This document shows positions 36,764 through 45,244 of a stretch of DNA of 64,000 nucleotides, in pieces (positions within the stretch are counted from its first letter, which is position 1; every line of letters begins with the position of its first letter). The notes under the pieces were generated by a model, which was not told where the DNA came from, ran no database searches, and saw only the letters and a list, made by a program, of their open reading frames with translations. The translations under genes and the position numbers were made by a program. Origin of the DNA: Streptomyces sp. NRRL WC-3742 (GTDB lineage Bacteria; Actinomycetota; Actinomycetes; Streptomycetales; Streptomycetaceae); contig NZ_JOCF01000039.1 in the NCBI RefSeq assembly GCF_000720635.1, positions 7,573 to 71,572 of the forward strand. Direction: 5' to 3'.

Positions 36764-38992
36764 CTACGGAAGAGTCGTACGCGCCGTAGTGGCTGCCGTC
36801 GCCGCCGCGACGATCGCGGGAATCCTCGGCGCGAACCGGGTGCCCTGCCGGGCGAGCCGCGAGGGCCACCACGTCTTCCAGCCGAGCAGGGTGATCACGG
36901 CCGGCAGCACCACGATCCTGATCACCGTCGCGTCCAGCAGCACCGCGCAGGCCATGCCCACGCCCAGCTGCTTCATCTCGATGAAGTTGAGCGAGGCCAG
37001 CAGCGCGAACACGCAGACCATGACGACGGCGGCGCTGGTCACCACCCCCGCCGTGCGGATGATGCCCTGCTCCACGGCGTCCCGCAGGGACAGTCCGCCG
37101 CGCGCGGCCTCGCGGATCCGGCTGACCACGAACACGTGGTAGTCCATCGACAGCCCGAGCAGGATGACGAACAGCATCAGCGGCAGCCAGGCCACCACCT
37201 TCCCGGTGGACTGGAAGTGCAGCAGGTCCTCCGCCCAGGTGTGCTGGAAGATCAGCGCCAGCGCGCCGAAGGAGGCCGCCGCGGAGAGCAGGTTGAGCAC
37301 CACGGTGATCAGCGCGAGCACCACCGAGCGGAAGGCCAGCATCATGACCAGGAACGTCAGCGCCAGCGCCACCCCGGACACCCAGGGCATCTTGTCCATG
37401 ACGTTCGCCCGGTAGTCCACGTCGAAGGCCACGTCACTGCCGCCCACCGCGAACTGGGCGCCCGGCACCGCGCCCAGGGTCTGCGGGGCCAGCTCCTTGC
37501 GCAGCCGGTTCAGCGAGGTGCGGGCCTCCTCGGAGCCGCTGGGGAAGCGGGTGCCGATCGCGACCGTGGTCACGGTGCCGTCCGCCGAGGAGACCACGGC
37601 CGGCGCGGGGTCGTGGACGAACAGCGCGTCCCGCTCGGCCCGTTGGACCAGCAGCGCCACCGCGATCCGCAGCTCGTCCGTACGCGAGGCCGGGACGCGC
37701 ACCGCCACCGTGTGGGTGTCGGACTGGCTGGGGAAGGACTTCGTGAGGCGCTCGTTGGCCTGCATCGCCGGGATCGAGCGCGGCAGGTCGTCGATCCCGG
37801 TGGCCTTGAGCTTCAGCCCCAGCGCGGGCAGGGCGAGGACCAGCAGCACGGTGACCGAGGCCACCAGGGCCACCACCGGGTGGCGCAGCGAGGGCCTGAG
37901 CATGGTCGACCAGAGCCGGGGCTTCACCCCGCTGCCCTGGCGGGTCAGGCGCCACACCAGCGGCACCCGGGGCGCGTCGAGGTACCGGCCGAAGCGGGAG
38001 AGCATCGCGGGCAGGACGGTGAGCGAGGAGATGATGGCGATGGCCACCACGATGACCGCGCCGGTGGCCATCGACTCGAAGGCGAGGTGTCCGCCCAGGT
38101 AGAGGGCGCCCATGGACACCATGACGACCACCCCCGAGACGAGCACCGAGTGCCCGGAGGTGGCCGCCGCGATCTCGATGGCGTCGGTGCTGTCGGCTCC
38201 CAACGCCCGTTCCTCGCGCTGTCGTTTGAGGTAGAACAGCGAGTAGTCCACGCCTATCGCCATGCCCATCAGCACGATGAACTGCGTGACCGGGCCCGGG
38301 TCGGGTATCGCCTGGGAGGTGACGCCCCACAGGCCCAGCCCCGCCAGCACCGAGGACAGGCCCAGCACGACGGGGACGCTCGCGGCGACGATGGCGCCGA
38401 AGACGAAGACCATGACGAGCAGCGTGACCGGCAGGCTCAGGACGGTGGCCTTGCCGAGGTCCTTGCTCAGCATCTCGTTCAGCCCGGCCCGGATCGTGCC
38501 GGCGCCGACCAGCTCCATCCGGACGTCGGAGTGGTCGGCGTGGGTGCGCTCCACGCTGTCCAGGAGCGGCTGTACCCGGCCGGCGGCTGTCTCGGGGTCC
38601 CCGTCCAGGGTGACGGGGACGAGCACGGCCGAGCCGTCCGGGGAGGCGACCTGCTCGCCGACCGCCTCGACGCCCTTCACGGTCGCCAGGTCGCGGGCGG
38701 CGTCCGAGGCGGCGGAGCGGGCCCGGGGGAGGTCGATCCGGCCGCCGTTCCAGGCGGTGACGAGGAGGTTCTCCACGGCGCGGTCCTGGAGGCCGCCGCT
38801 GCGGGCGATCTGGGCGGCCCGGCCGGACTCGCCGATCGCGAGGTCGGAGTTGGTGGCCTGCCGGGTGCCCGTCATGCCGCCCAGGACGAGGGCGCCCACC
38901 ACGAACGCCACCCAGAGCGCGATCGCCCACCAGGGGTGGACGGCGCTCCACCGGGCGGCCCTGGTGATCACGTTCCTGCCTTCCACGATCAC
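36764..38992 (-). CDS. MMPL-family exporter (second of two)
   Basis: A 742-aa paralogue of the MMPL protein at 29.5 kb with the same order: HPWWAIALWVAFVVGALVL, extracellular loop, AIGVDYSLFYLKRQREE, second loop with GIDDLPRSIPAMQANERL, and LGLSMDYHVFVVSRIREAA. The GTG at 38992 follows a strong GAGGAGGGG. Two SARP-type repeats are about 125 bp upstream (39117-39132). Two MMPL exporters in one cluster suggest that both form one heteromeric pump, or that export and self-protection are split between them. The substrate is presumably the lipopeptide product (inference). Confidence 0.9.
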   Translation of the reverse strand: MIVEGRNVITRAARWSAVHPWWAIALWVAFVVGALVLGGMTGTRQATNSDLAIGESGRAAQIARSGGLQDRAVENLLVTAWNGGRIDLPRARSAASDAARDLATVKGVEAVGEQVASPDGSAVLVPVTLDGDPETAAGRVQPLLDSVERTHADHSDVRMELVGAGTIRAGLNEMLSKDLGKATVLSLPVTLLVMVFVFGAIVAASVPVVLGLSSVLAGLGLWGVTSQAIPDPGPVTQFIVLMGMAIGVDYSLFYLKRQREERALGADSTDAIEIAAATSGHSVLVSGVVVMVSMGALYLGGHLAFESMATGAVIVVAIAIISSLTVLPAMLSRFGRYLDAPRVPLVWRLTRQGSGVKPRLWSTMLRPSLRHPVVALVASVTVLLVLALPALGLKLKATGIDDLPRSIPAMQANERLTKSFPSQSDTHTVAVRVPASRTDELRIAVALLVQRAERDALFVHDPAPAVVSSADGTVTTVAIGTRFPSGSEEARTSLNRLRKELAPQTLGAVPGAQFAVGGSDVAFDVDYRANVMDKMPWVSGVALALTFLVMMLAFRSVVLALITVVLNLLSAAASFGALALIFQHTWAEDLLHFQSTGKVVAWLPLMLFVILLGLSMDYHVFVVSRIREAARGGLSLRDAVEQGIIRTAGVVTSAAVVMVCVFALLASLNFIEMKQLGVGMACAVLLDATVIRIVVLPAVITLLGWKTWWPSRLARQGTRFAPRIPAIVAAATAATTARTTLP

Positions 38993-39116
38993 GTTCCCCT
39001 CCTCACGAAGACGCACCCGGAATGCGGAGCGACGGGCCGACCCTCGTGAATCTAATGACGCTCCGGCAGGCGGGCACGGGTACAACTTCGCCGATTCGAA
39101 GGGGGGTTTTCTCTAC

Positions 39117-39132
39117 CTGACAGCTACCTGAC
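39117..39132 (-). promoter_or_regulatory. SARP-type direct repeat before MMPL2
   Basis: CTGAC starts at 39117 and 39128, 11 bp apart (GTCAG on the MMPL2 coding strand). This is part of the 401-bp gene-free stretch 38993-39393, which holds this repeat, the TACCG palindromes at 39163-39239 and a 10-bp repeat array at 39313-39352. Confidence 0.7.
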
Positions 39133-39162
39133 ACCCGGAACGTGCGCCGCGGCGAGCATAGT

Positions 39163-39239
39163 TACCGGACGGTACAGGATACCGATACCACATCAGCACC
39201 TAAACGCTGAAGGGCAATTCACCAATCGGTGCTACCGAT
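39163..39239. promoter_or_regulatory. Cluster of TACCG/CGGTA palindromes (possible operator)
   Basis: TACCGGACGGTA (39163-39174) is a perfect inverted repeat with a 2-bp centre. It is followed by ATACCG/ATACCA words (39179-39190) and by ATCGGT-GCT-ACCGAT (39225-39239), another palindrome. The stretch is less GC-rich than its surroundings. It looks like a binding site for a dimeric repressor, but no gene for one was seen nearby. Confidence 0.45.
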
Positions 39240-39307
39240 TCGGCATATGTCCCCGGCAACCAGGTTTCCACAACCTGCCACACCCCTCGCCGAACGGTCC
39301 CACCGGG

Positions 39308-39352
39308 CCCTGGGGGCCTCAAGGGGCCTCGAGGGGCCTCGAGGGGCCCAGG
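39308..39352 (-). repeat. 10-bp tandem repeat, possible terminator of the KSIII operon
   Basis: Units GGGGCCTCAA, GGGGCCTCGA, GGGGCCTCGA and GGGGCCCAGG start at 39313, 39323, 39333 and 39343. The outer parts (CCTGGGGGCCTC and GAGGGGCCCAGG) are roughly complementary, so a hairpin can form 40 bp beyond the acyl-CoA dehydrogenase stop. Confidence 0.6.
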
Positions 39353-39393
39353 ACGGCCGATGGGTCGGGCGGGGTCCGACCGGTCCGGCGGAC

Positions 39394-40554
39394 CTACGCG
39401 CGGCCGATCTTGCCGTTGTGCAGGCCCTGGAAGAGGTTGAGCTTCTGGATGGTGCGAGTGCCCTCCATGAACTCCACCCCCCGGGCGTCCCTGGCGAGCT
39501 TGTCGAGCAGCGGGTGGTCCAGCCGCGCCCCGGGGCCGAAGAAGCGCGGCGCGTGGAGCGTCACCTCCTCGGCCAGCTCGCAGGCGCGGGCCTTCGCCGC
39601 CGAGGCGAGGTGGCCGTCGGAGGGACGACGGTCGACGGCGACGGCGGCGCGGTACACCAGCCCGCGGGCCGCTTCGATGCGGCGGCCCAGCGTCTCCCAC
39701 AACTCCCGCTCGGCGCCCCGCAGTTCCTTGCGGTTCTCGCCGACGTACTCGTGCGCCGCGCGGGCGATGCCCAGCGCGATGGCCGCGACGCTGGGCCGCA
39801 GCTGGTTGAAGACGGAGAGGATGCTCCACATGCCCCGCCGGGTCGGCGGCAGGTGCGTGCCGAGGACCCGCTCCGCGGGCACGTGCACCCGTTCCAGGGT
39901 GATCCGGGAGAGCTGGACGCCCCGCAGGCCCAGGGTGGGCAGCGGCTCGGCCCGGAAGCCGGGCTCGGAGGTGTCCACGAGGACGGCCGTCACCCCGAGC
40001 CGGTCGGTGCCGGCGACCCGGGCGAAGACGGCGCCCAGGTCGGCCCGGGCGCCGTTTCCGACGTAGCGCTTCTCGCCGTCGAGCAGGTACGAGCCGTCGC
40101 CGACGGGCGTGAGCGTGGTGGTCATCTCGCCGATGGCGGAGCCGCGTTCGGGCTCGGTGAGGGCGAAGCACGTCCACGTGGGCCGCTCGGCGAGGCGGCT
40201 GTACATCCAGTCCTTCTGCGCCTGGCTGCCGAGCACGCCGAGCAGCACCCCGCACATGGAGGCGCCGGGGGAGCCGACCATCGTGGCGGCGTCGCCGCGG
40301 GCGAGCTCCTCGCTGATGACGGCCTTCTCCAGGGTGGGCATCCCGTGGGCCGGGCCGGCGCCGTGCTCGGGGCCGGTGCGGTCCCAGTCGGGCGGGGCGA
40401 GGTGCCCGGCGAGGAGGCGGACGGCGGGCAGCTCGAGGAGGTCGTGGATGGTGTCCGGGTCGCGGTCGAGTTCGACGGCGCCGGCCCGCAGGTCCTCGGC
40501 CCACAGCCTGGCGTACCGCTGCGTGGTCAGGAGCGGCTCGGGCAGGGCTTTCAC
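39394..40554 (-). CDS. Acyl-CoA dehydrogenase-like flavoprotein (intact partner)
   Basis: A 386-aa member of the acyl-CoA dehydrogenase superfamily. It has the FAD/substrate region TWTCFALTEPERGSAIGEMTTT, the beta domain (GSYLLDGEKRYVGNGARADLG) and a C-terminal helical part ending with ARGVEFMEGTRTIQKLNLFQGL, where the EGT motif meets the flavin. It would introduce a double bond next to a thioester carbonyl, here perhaps on an ACP-bound chain. GTG 40554 is preferred because it overlaps the previous stop (GTGA) and follows GGGAG; an ATG at 40572 would add six residues. Last gene of the KSIII operon. Confidence 0.85.
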   Translation of the reverse strand: MKALPEPLLTTQRYARLWAEDLRAGAVELDRDPDTIHDLLELPAVRLLAGHLAPPDWDRTGPEHGAGPAHGMPTLEKAVISEELARGDAATMVGSPGASMCGVLLGVLGSQAQKDWMYSRLAERPTWTCFALTEPERGSAIGEMTTTLTPVGDGSYLLDGEKRYVGNGARADLGAVFARVAGTDRLGVTAVLVDTSEPGFRAEPLPTLGLRGVQLSRITLERVHVPAERVLGTHLPPTRRGMWSILSVFNQLRPSVAAIALGIARAAHEYVGENRKELRGAERELWETLGRRIEAARGLVYRAAVAVDRRPSDGHLASAAKARACELAEEVTLHAPRFFGPGARLDHPLLDKLARDARGVEFMEGTRTIQKLNLFQGLHNGKIGRA

Positions 40555-41300
40555 ACGTTCTCCCTGGGACACTCTTGGTCGTCGTGCTCGCCGCCGTACA
40601 CCCCGGCGAGGAGTTCGGAGGCGTACGCCTCGGCGCCGGGCCCGTCGGCGGTGAAGCCGTGGGCGCCGAGCAGGCGCAGCAGGGCGCGGTCGACCGCGGT
40701 GATCTGCGCCTGGAGCCGGGCGAGTTCGGGCGCGGCGCCCTCGTCCGGGTCGGCCTGTACGTCGGCCTGTACGTCGGACTGCGCGTGGGCCGGTGCGTGG
40801 GCCGGTGCGTGGGCCGGTGCGCCGGCCCCGGTCCGGGCCTCGGCGAGGTCGTCGAGGACGCCCTCGATCTCCAGCTGGTCGATCAGCGCGTCCGCCAGGG
40901 CGACCTTGACGAACTGCTGCAGCAGCAGCGGGGAGCCCTCGACCTGCCGGGACGCGAGGTGGGCCACGCAGGTCTCCCGCAGCCGCTCGGAGAGGCCCAG
41001 GCGCAGCCAGGCCAGCCCGGTGCCGAAGTGCGGGGTGGCGCTGCGATCGGCGCCGGGGCCGGCGCCCGGCCGCAGGGCGGCGAGCCCCGGCGGCAGCACG
41101 GAGAGGGCTTGTTCCTCCTCCGACTCGTCGAGCCCGTCGAGGAGTTCGCGCGGGGCGATGGCGTGCCCGCCCGGCCCCCGCGGCGGGGTGCCGGGGGAGA
41201 GCGCGCGGCTGAGCAGGGTGAGGGCCGGCACGAGGCCGTCGCTGCGGGCGCCGGACCGGGCCTCCCGCCAGGTGTCCCGGACCTCGGCCGGTGCGGTCAT
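40551..41300 (-). CDS. Degenerate acyl-CoA dehydrogenase-like protein
   Basis: 249 aa, unlike any enzyme at first sight. The middle and end follow the C-terminal helical domain of acyl-CoA dehydrogenases: LRLGLSERLRETCVAHLASRQVEGSPLL, a long helix pair, then LLRLLGAHGFTADGPGAEAYASELLAGVY, like the LGGHG-type end of the family. The usual N-terminal and beta domains are shortened beyond recognition. A tandem APAH repeat (12-bp DNA units at about 40790-40825) splits the helical part. It overlaps both neighbours (ATGA with the thiolase-like gene, GTGA with the intact dehydrogenase), so it may be the non-catalytic half of a heteromeric enzyme (inference). Confidence 0.6.
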   Translation of the reverse strand: MTAPAEVRDTWREARSGARSDGLVPALTLLSRALSPGTPPRGPGGHAIAPRELLDGLDESEEEQALSVLPPGLAALRPGAGPGADRSATPHFGTGLAWLRLGLSERLRETCVAHLASRQVEGSPLLLQQFVKVALADALIDQLEIEGVLDDLAEARTGAGAPAHAPAHAPAHAQSDVQADVQADPDEGAAPELARLQAQITAVDRALLRLLGAHGFTADGPGAEAYASELLAGVYGGEHDDQECPRENV

Positions 41301-42184
41301 GGCCGCCTCAACTCCCTCGTGAAGAGCGTGCAGTGGGCCAGGAAGTCACGTTCCCGGTCGTAGTCGGCGAGGACCACCGGCCCGTCCTGCGGGCCGAGGC
41401 CGAGCAGCGCCGACCAGCTCCCGGTGGCGGGCAGGCCGCCCTCCACCGTCGTCAACACCTGGCTGTGCACGGGCAGTTCGACCGGGGCGTCGGAGAGCCC
41501 GGCCCCCGCGACCACCCCGAAGGGTTCGGCAGGCCAGGCCGGGAGCGGGCCCGCCCCGGGGCGTCCCTGCGCCTGGCCGCCGAGCGGGCTCCGCCCGCCG
41601 TCCCAGTGCAGCAGCAGTGCGACCGCCGCGTCCCCGCGCACGGCCGCGCCGTCCGAGGGCTCGGGCAGCGCGAAGGGCTGGCTGCCCTGGTCGACGGCGA
41701 GCAGCAGCAGCCGTGTCCAGCCGCACCGGCGGGCGTACTCGACACCCGCCCGCAGTGCGGTGTACGGCGCCAGCGCGCCCTGGTCGGAGACGGCGAAGGC
41801 GAGCGGGTCGCCGGGCAGCCTGCGCCGCACGCAGGAGGCGACGAGCTCGGTGTGCTCGAAGTCCGGTGCGGCGTAGGCGATCACGACCAACTGTGGTGCT
41901 TCGTCCTCGGCGATCGGGCCGAGGGCGTCGAGCGCGCCGTACGCGAGCTCCACCGAGGTGCGCCGGGGTGAGGCGGCGAACTGCTCCCGGTCGAAGGGCA
42001 CGCCGTAGGGCTCGGCCAGTTCGCGGTAGTAACCCTCCGGCGCGGAGGCCGGGTCGTACGGCGCGCCCGTCCCGTCCGGGGCGTACGCGGCGCCCCGGAC
42101 GAGCCGGGGCAGGGCCGGCGCCGCTGCGTTGTCGTCCGGCCCGCCGGGGGCCGCGGGCCGGACGGGCGCGCTCGCGCGGAACAT
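41297..42184 (-). CDS. Thiolase-fold protein lacking the active cysteine (KSIII-like)
   Basis: A 295-aa protein with the outline of a ketosynthase III: N-terminal PYDPASAPEGYYRELAEPYGV, then LAYGALDALGPI, VVIAYAAPDFEHTELVASCV, and FAVSDQGALAPYTALRAGVEYARRCGWTRLLLLAVDQGS. In KSIII enzymes the SxGCAG turn carries the cysteine; here the matching turn reads SDQGALA. The C-terminal half keeps only a loose fold pattern, with no clear His/Asn pair. It is encoded 2 bp after the ACP gene. A structural or docking partner for the intact KSIII of the same operon is a fair guess; its exact role is unknown. Confidence 0.6.
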   Translation of the reverse strand: MFRASAPVRPAAPGGPDDNAAAPALPRLVRGAAYAPDGTGAPYDPASAPEGYYRELAEPYGVPFDREQFAASPRRTSVELAYGALDALGPIAEDEAPQLVVIAYAAPDFEHTELVASCVRRRLPGDPLAFAVSDQGALAPYTALRAGVEYARRCGWTRLLLLAVDQGSQPFALPEPSDGAAVRGDAAVALLLHWDGGRSPLGGQAQGRPGAGPLPAWPAEPFGVVAGAGLSDAPVELPVHSQVLTTVEGGLPATGSWSALLGLGPQDGPVVLADYDRERDFLAHCTLFTRELRRP

Positions 42185-42186
42185 GG

Positions 42187-42444
42187 TCAGGCGCCCGCTT
42201 CCGCCGCGACGAAGCCGGCGAGGGAGCCCACGGTCTCGAAGTGGGTCATGTCGAGCTCGTCGGCGTCGAACTGCACGTCGAGGATCTCCTCGATGGTGAT
42301 GAGCAGTTCGAGGGCGCTGCTGGAGTCGAGGCCCAGCTCGTCGAAGAGCCGGACGCTCTGGTCGACGTCGTTGACGTCCTTGTTGAGGACCTCGGAGAGA
42401 CCCTTGCGGACGGCGTCGACGTACTTCGGGTCGGTGTCGCTCAT
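42187..42444 (-). CDS. Acyl carrier protein of the aminoacyl pathway
   Basis: An 85-aa carrier protein with the phosphopantetheine serine in ELGLDSSSALELLITIEE (Ser41). It is encoded between the PLP decarboxylase and the thiolase-fold protein. By analogy with BtrI of butirosin biosynthesis it would carry the amino acid that the ATP-grasp enzyme attaches and the decarboxylase trims. It is clearly distinct from the type II PKS ACP at 11.3 kb. Confidence 0.88.
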   Translation of the reverse strand: MSDTDPKYVDAVRKGLSEVLNKDVNDVDQSVRLFDELGLDSSSALELLITIEEILDVQFDADELDMTHFETVGSLAGFVAAEAGA

Positions 42445-42521
42445 GTTGTACTGCTCCTCGTTCGAGTCGTTCGAATCGCTGGTCGCGAGCCCGGTGGTCG
42501 CGAATCCTGATGTCCTGCCGG

Positions 42522-43808
42522 TCAGTTGGAGCCCTCGGCGGCGGGGCGGTGCAGCCGCTGGCGGCCGAGCATCACCTCGACGTCGTCGCGCTCGCGGATC
42601 AGGTGCGCCTTGCCGTCCAGGACGAGCACCTCGGCCGGGTAGCCGTGGCTCAGGAAGTGCACCGGCGAGGCGGTCGGCCCGTACGCGCCGGAGCGCTGGA
42701 CGCCGACGAGGTCGCCGGGGCGCAGCGGCGGCATCGGGACCTTCTTGCCGATCAGGTCGTTGGGCGTGCACAGCGGTCCGGTGATGTTCCACGGCTCGGT
42801 GGCGGGCTCGTCGAGCCGCTCCAGCGCCGCCATCGGGAAGTTGCGCTTGACGTACGAGCCGATGCCGACCGCCGCCATGTGGTGGTTGGTGCCACCGTCG
42901 GTGACGGCGAAGTTCTCGCCCATCGAGGTCTTGGTGTAGCGCACCCGGGTGACGTACGTGCCGGAGGCGGCGACGAGGAAGCGGCCGAGCTCCATGATGA
43001 GCCGGGTGTCGGGGTGGCGGGCGGAGAAGTCCTCGATCAGCGGGTTGAGGCCCTCGGCGAGGACGCCCAGGTCGAGGTCCTTCTCGTTGTCGAAGTAGGC
43101 GATGCCGAGGCCGCCGCCGACGTCCACCATCTCGAGAGGGAAGCCGAGTTCGGCGGAGAGCTCCTCGGCGAGGCCGAAGATCCGCCGGGTGTTCTCGACG
43201 ACCGACTCCTCGGAGAGGATGCGGGTGCCGAGGTAGACCTGGATGCCCATCAGACGGATGTTCGGGTAGCGGCCGGCGAGGCCGGAGCCCTCGGCGCGCA
43301 GCAGCTCCTCGTCGGTGCCGAACTGGCGGGGCTTGCCGCCCATGGTCAGGCCCGAACCCTTGACCTGGAAGCTCGGGTTGACGCGCAGCGAGACCGGGGC
43401 GACGATGCCGCGCTCGCGCGCCAGCTCGTCGATCAGGCCGAGCTCCTCGACGGACTCGCAGACGATCGAGTAGATGTCCTCGTCCAGGCAGGCTTCGACC
43501 TCGTAGCGGCTCTTGCCGGGCCCGAGGAAGATGACGTCCTTCGGCTGGACCCCGGCCCGGCGGGCGGTGACGAGCTCGGTCAGGGAGGACACCTCGGCGC
43601 GGGCGCCGGAGTCGTGCAGCAGCGCGCAGATCGCGATGTTGGGGTTGGCCTTGAGGGAGTAGAAGAACTCCAGCGAGGGGTGGACGGCCTCGCGCAGCCC
43701 GGCGAAGCGGGTGGTGATCTCCTCGCCGTCGTACAGGTACAGCGGGGTGCCGAACTCCTCGGCCAGTTCGGTGATTCCGAGGCCCTGGACCTCGTAGGGG
43801 ACGCTCAC
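42522..43808 (-). CDS. PLP-dependent decarboxylase, alanine-racemase fold (BtrK-like)
   Basis: A 428-aa fold-type III PLP decarboxylase related to diaminopimelate decarboxylase. The PLP lysine is in FFYSLKANPN (about residue 53). It also has GGGLGIAY, ELGRFLVA and the second-subunit cysteine motif GPLCTPNDL. It lies next to an ATP-grasp ligase gene (GTGA overlap at 43805-43808) and an ACP gene. In butirosin biosynthesis the same trio makes gamma-aminobutyryl-ACP from glutamyl-ACP, with BtrK decarboxylating the carrier-bound amino acid. That context, rather than motifs alone, argues for an aminoacyl-ACP substrate. Free diaminopimelate as substrate is unlikely in this setting. Confidence 0.85.
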   Translation of the reverse strand: MSVPYEVQGLGITELAEEFGTPLYLYDGEEITTRFAGLREAVHPSLEFFYSLKANPNIAICALLHDSGARAEVSSLTELVTARRAGVQPKDVIFLGPGKSRYEVEACLDEDIYSIVCESVEELGLIDELARERGIVAPVSLRVNPSFQVKGSGLTMGGKPRQFGTDEELLRAEGSGLAGRYPNIRLMGIQVYLGTRILSEESVVENTRRIFGLAEELSAELGFPLEMVDVGGGLGIAYFDNEKDLDLGVLAEGLNPLIEDFSARHPDTRLIMELGRFLVAASGTYVTRVRYTKTSMGENFAVTDGGTNHHMAAVGIGSYVKRNFPMAALERLDEPATEPWNITGPLCTPNDLIGKKVPMPPLRPGDLVGVQRSGAYGPTASPVHFLSHGYPAEVLVLDGKAHLIRERDDVEVMLGRQRLHRPAAEGSN

Positions 43809-45217
43809 GAACCGCTCCGTTCGGGGTGGGCCGCCAGGCGGCGGGTGATGTCGGCGTCGATGGCCTCGATCCGGGCGTCGTCGGCGGCGACGAGCACGCC
43901 GTACAGGCGGCCCTCGTAGCCGTCCGTCCCGGTCTCGTCGGCGGCCGCGGCGTTGACCGTGGCGTAGTTGTTCACGAACAGGCCCTCGGCGCCCGGGCCG
44001 GGCGCGGTCAGCAGCAGCCCGTCCAGGAGAGCGGCCAGTTCGCCGAAGGGCAGCGGGCGGGTGAGCCGCAGCGGCCAGTGCCGGGCCACGGCGACGTCGT
44101 CCGCCCCGGCGAGCCCGCCCTCGTGCACCACGTTCTGGTACGTGGACATGTTGTTGCGGGCGTTGATCTCGATGACGGGGTAGAGGCCCTCGTCGGGGTC
44201 GACCATCGCGTCCACGCCGACCACGCCGTAGTAGCCGTCGGCGGCCAGCTGGGCGCCCAACTGCTGGGCGGTGGCGGCGATCTCGGCGACCTGCGCCTCG
44301 GAGAGCCGGGCCGGGATGCGGTGGCCCTTGTGCACGCCGTTCTCGGTGAGCAGCTCCTTGACGAAGTCGAAGTGCACCGACCCGTCCCGGCCCACCGTGA
44401 ACTGGTAGTTGAGGTCGCAGCGCTTGGCCACCCACTCCTCGATCACCAGCGCGGTGCGCGGGGCCCCGCCCTCGGCGGCGGCCGCCTTCTCGGCCTGCTG
44501 GACGGCCATCCGGTGCAGCCGGCTCAGCCGCTTGGCGGAGTCCAGCACCACGATGCCCTTGCCGGACACGCCGAAGGCGTCCTTGAGCACCACCTTGGTC
44601 CCGGCCTCGAGGAGTTCGGACGCCGCGGCCACGGCCTCGGCCAGCTCCTCCAGCGTCTCGCAGGCCCAGCCCTGGGCCTGGCGGATGCCGAGCCGGTCGG
44701 AGAGGCGGCGGCTGTACACCTTGCTGTTGACGCGCTTGCAGACCGCCGCGCCGGGCGCGCCCAGGGACAGGCCCGTGCGCTCGGCGAGCTGCTCCTCGAT
44801 CACGGAGATGCCGTGACCCGTCAGCCGGGCGCCCTCGGGCGCCAGCGCGGCCAGGGCGCTCAGCAGTTCGGCGTCCTCCAGGGCGTCCTCGCTGACCGTG
44901 CGGCGCGGGTCCTGCCCGGCGACCACGTGCACGGTGGGCAGCTCGAGGCCGAGGCCCTCCAGGTAGGCGCGGTAGCCCTCGTCGAGCGGGGTCTTCAGCA
45001 CGACGTGGTCGTTCTTGCCGCCGAGCAGCAGCGCGAACTCGTCCATGCGGTTCACCACCGCGCTGCCCGCGTGCGAGGCGACCCGGGGCAGCGCCGGCTC
45101 GCCGATCGCCCAGTGGTTCTCCACCTCGAAGTTTCCGAGGAAAACCAGCGGGGTGTCGGCGGAACCGGTCACGGCGCGCTTGAGTCGCGCGCTGAAACCG
45201 GGGGACGGAAGATGCAT
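43805..45217 (-). CDS. ATP-grasp ligase (candidate amino acid-ACP ligase, BtrJ-like)
   Basis: A 470-aa ATP-grasp enzyme. A pre-ATP-grasp N-terminal part (VFLGNFEVENHW) is followed by the nucleotide-binding lysine and glycine loop (VVLKDAFGVSGKGIVVLD), ALVIEEWV and the metal-binding YPVIEINARNNMS. The C-terminal part is specific to this group. Such ligases join a carboxylate to an amine or thiol through an acylphosphate. Placed beside an ACP and a PLP decarboxylase it most likely loads an amino acid (glutamate in the butirosin case) onto the carrier. The ATG at 45217 has GCGAGG upstream. The KSIII gene ends 27 bp before it. Confidence 0.82.
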   Translation of the reverse strand: MHLPSPGFSARLKRAVTGSADTPLVFLGNFEVENHWAIGEPALPRVASHAGSAVVNRMDEFALLLGGKNDHVVLKTPLDEGYRAYLEGLGLELPTVHVVAGQDPRRTVSEDALEDAELLSALAALAPEGARLTGHGISVIEEQLAERTGLSLGAPGAAVCKRVNSKVYSRRLSDRLGIRQAQGWACETLEELAEAVAAASELLEAGTKVVLKDAFGVSGKGIVVLDSAKRLSRLHRMAVQQAEKAAAAEGGAPRTALVIEEWVAKRCDLNYQFTVGRDGSVHFDFVKELLTENGVHKGHRIPARLSEAQVAEIAATAQQLGAQLAADGYYGVVGVDAMVDPDEGLYPVIEINARNNMSTYQNVVHEGGLAGADDVAVARHWPLRLTRPLPFGELAALLDGLLLTAPGPGAEGLFVNNYATVNAAAADETGTDGYEGRLYGVLVAADDARIEAIDADITRRLAAHPERSGS

Positions 45218-45244
45218 GTCGACCTCGCTCGAAAGGTGATCTCG

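Noticed and set aside
42522..43808. Reading the PLP enzyme as housekeeping diaminopimelate decarboxylase (lysA)
   Set aside because: The fold fits, but its overlap with an ATP-grasp ligase and proximity to an ACP under a cluster promoter argue for a biosynthetic, carrier-linked substrate.
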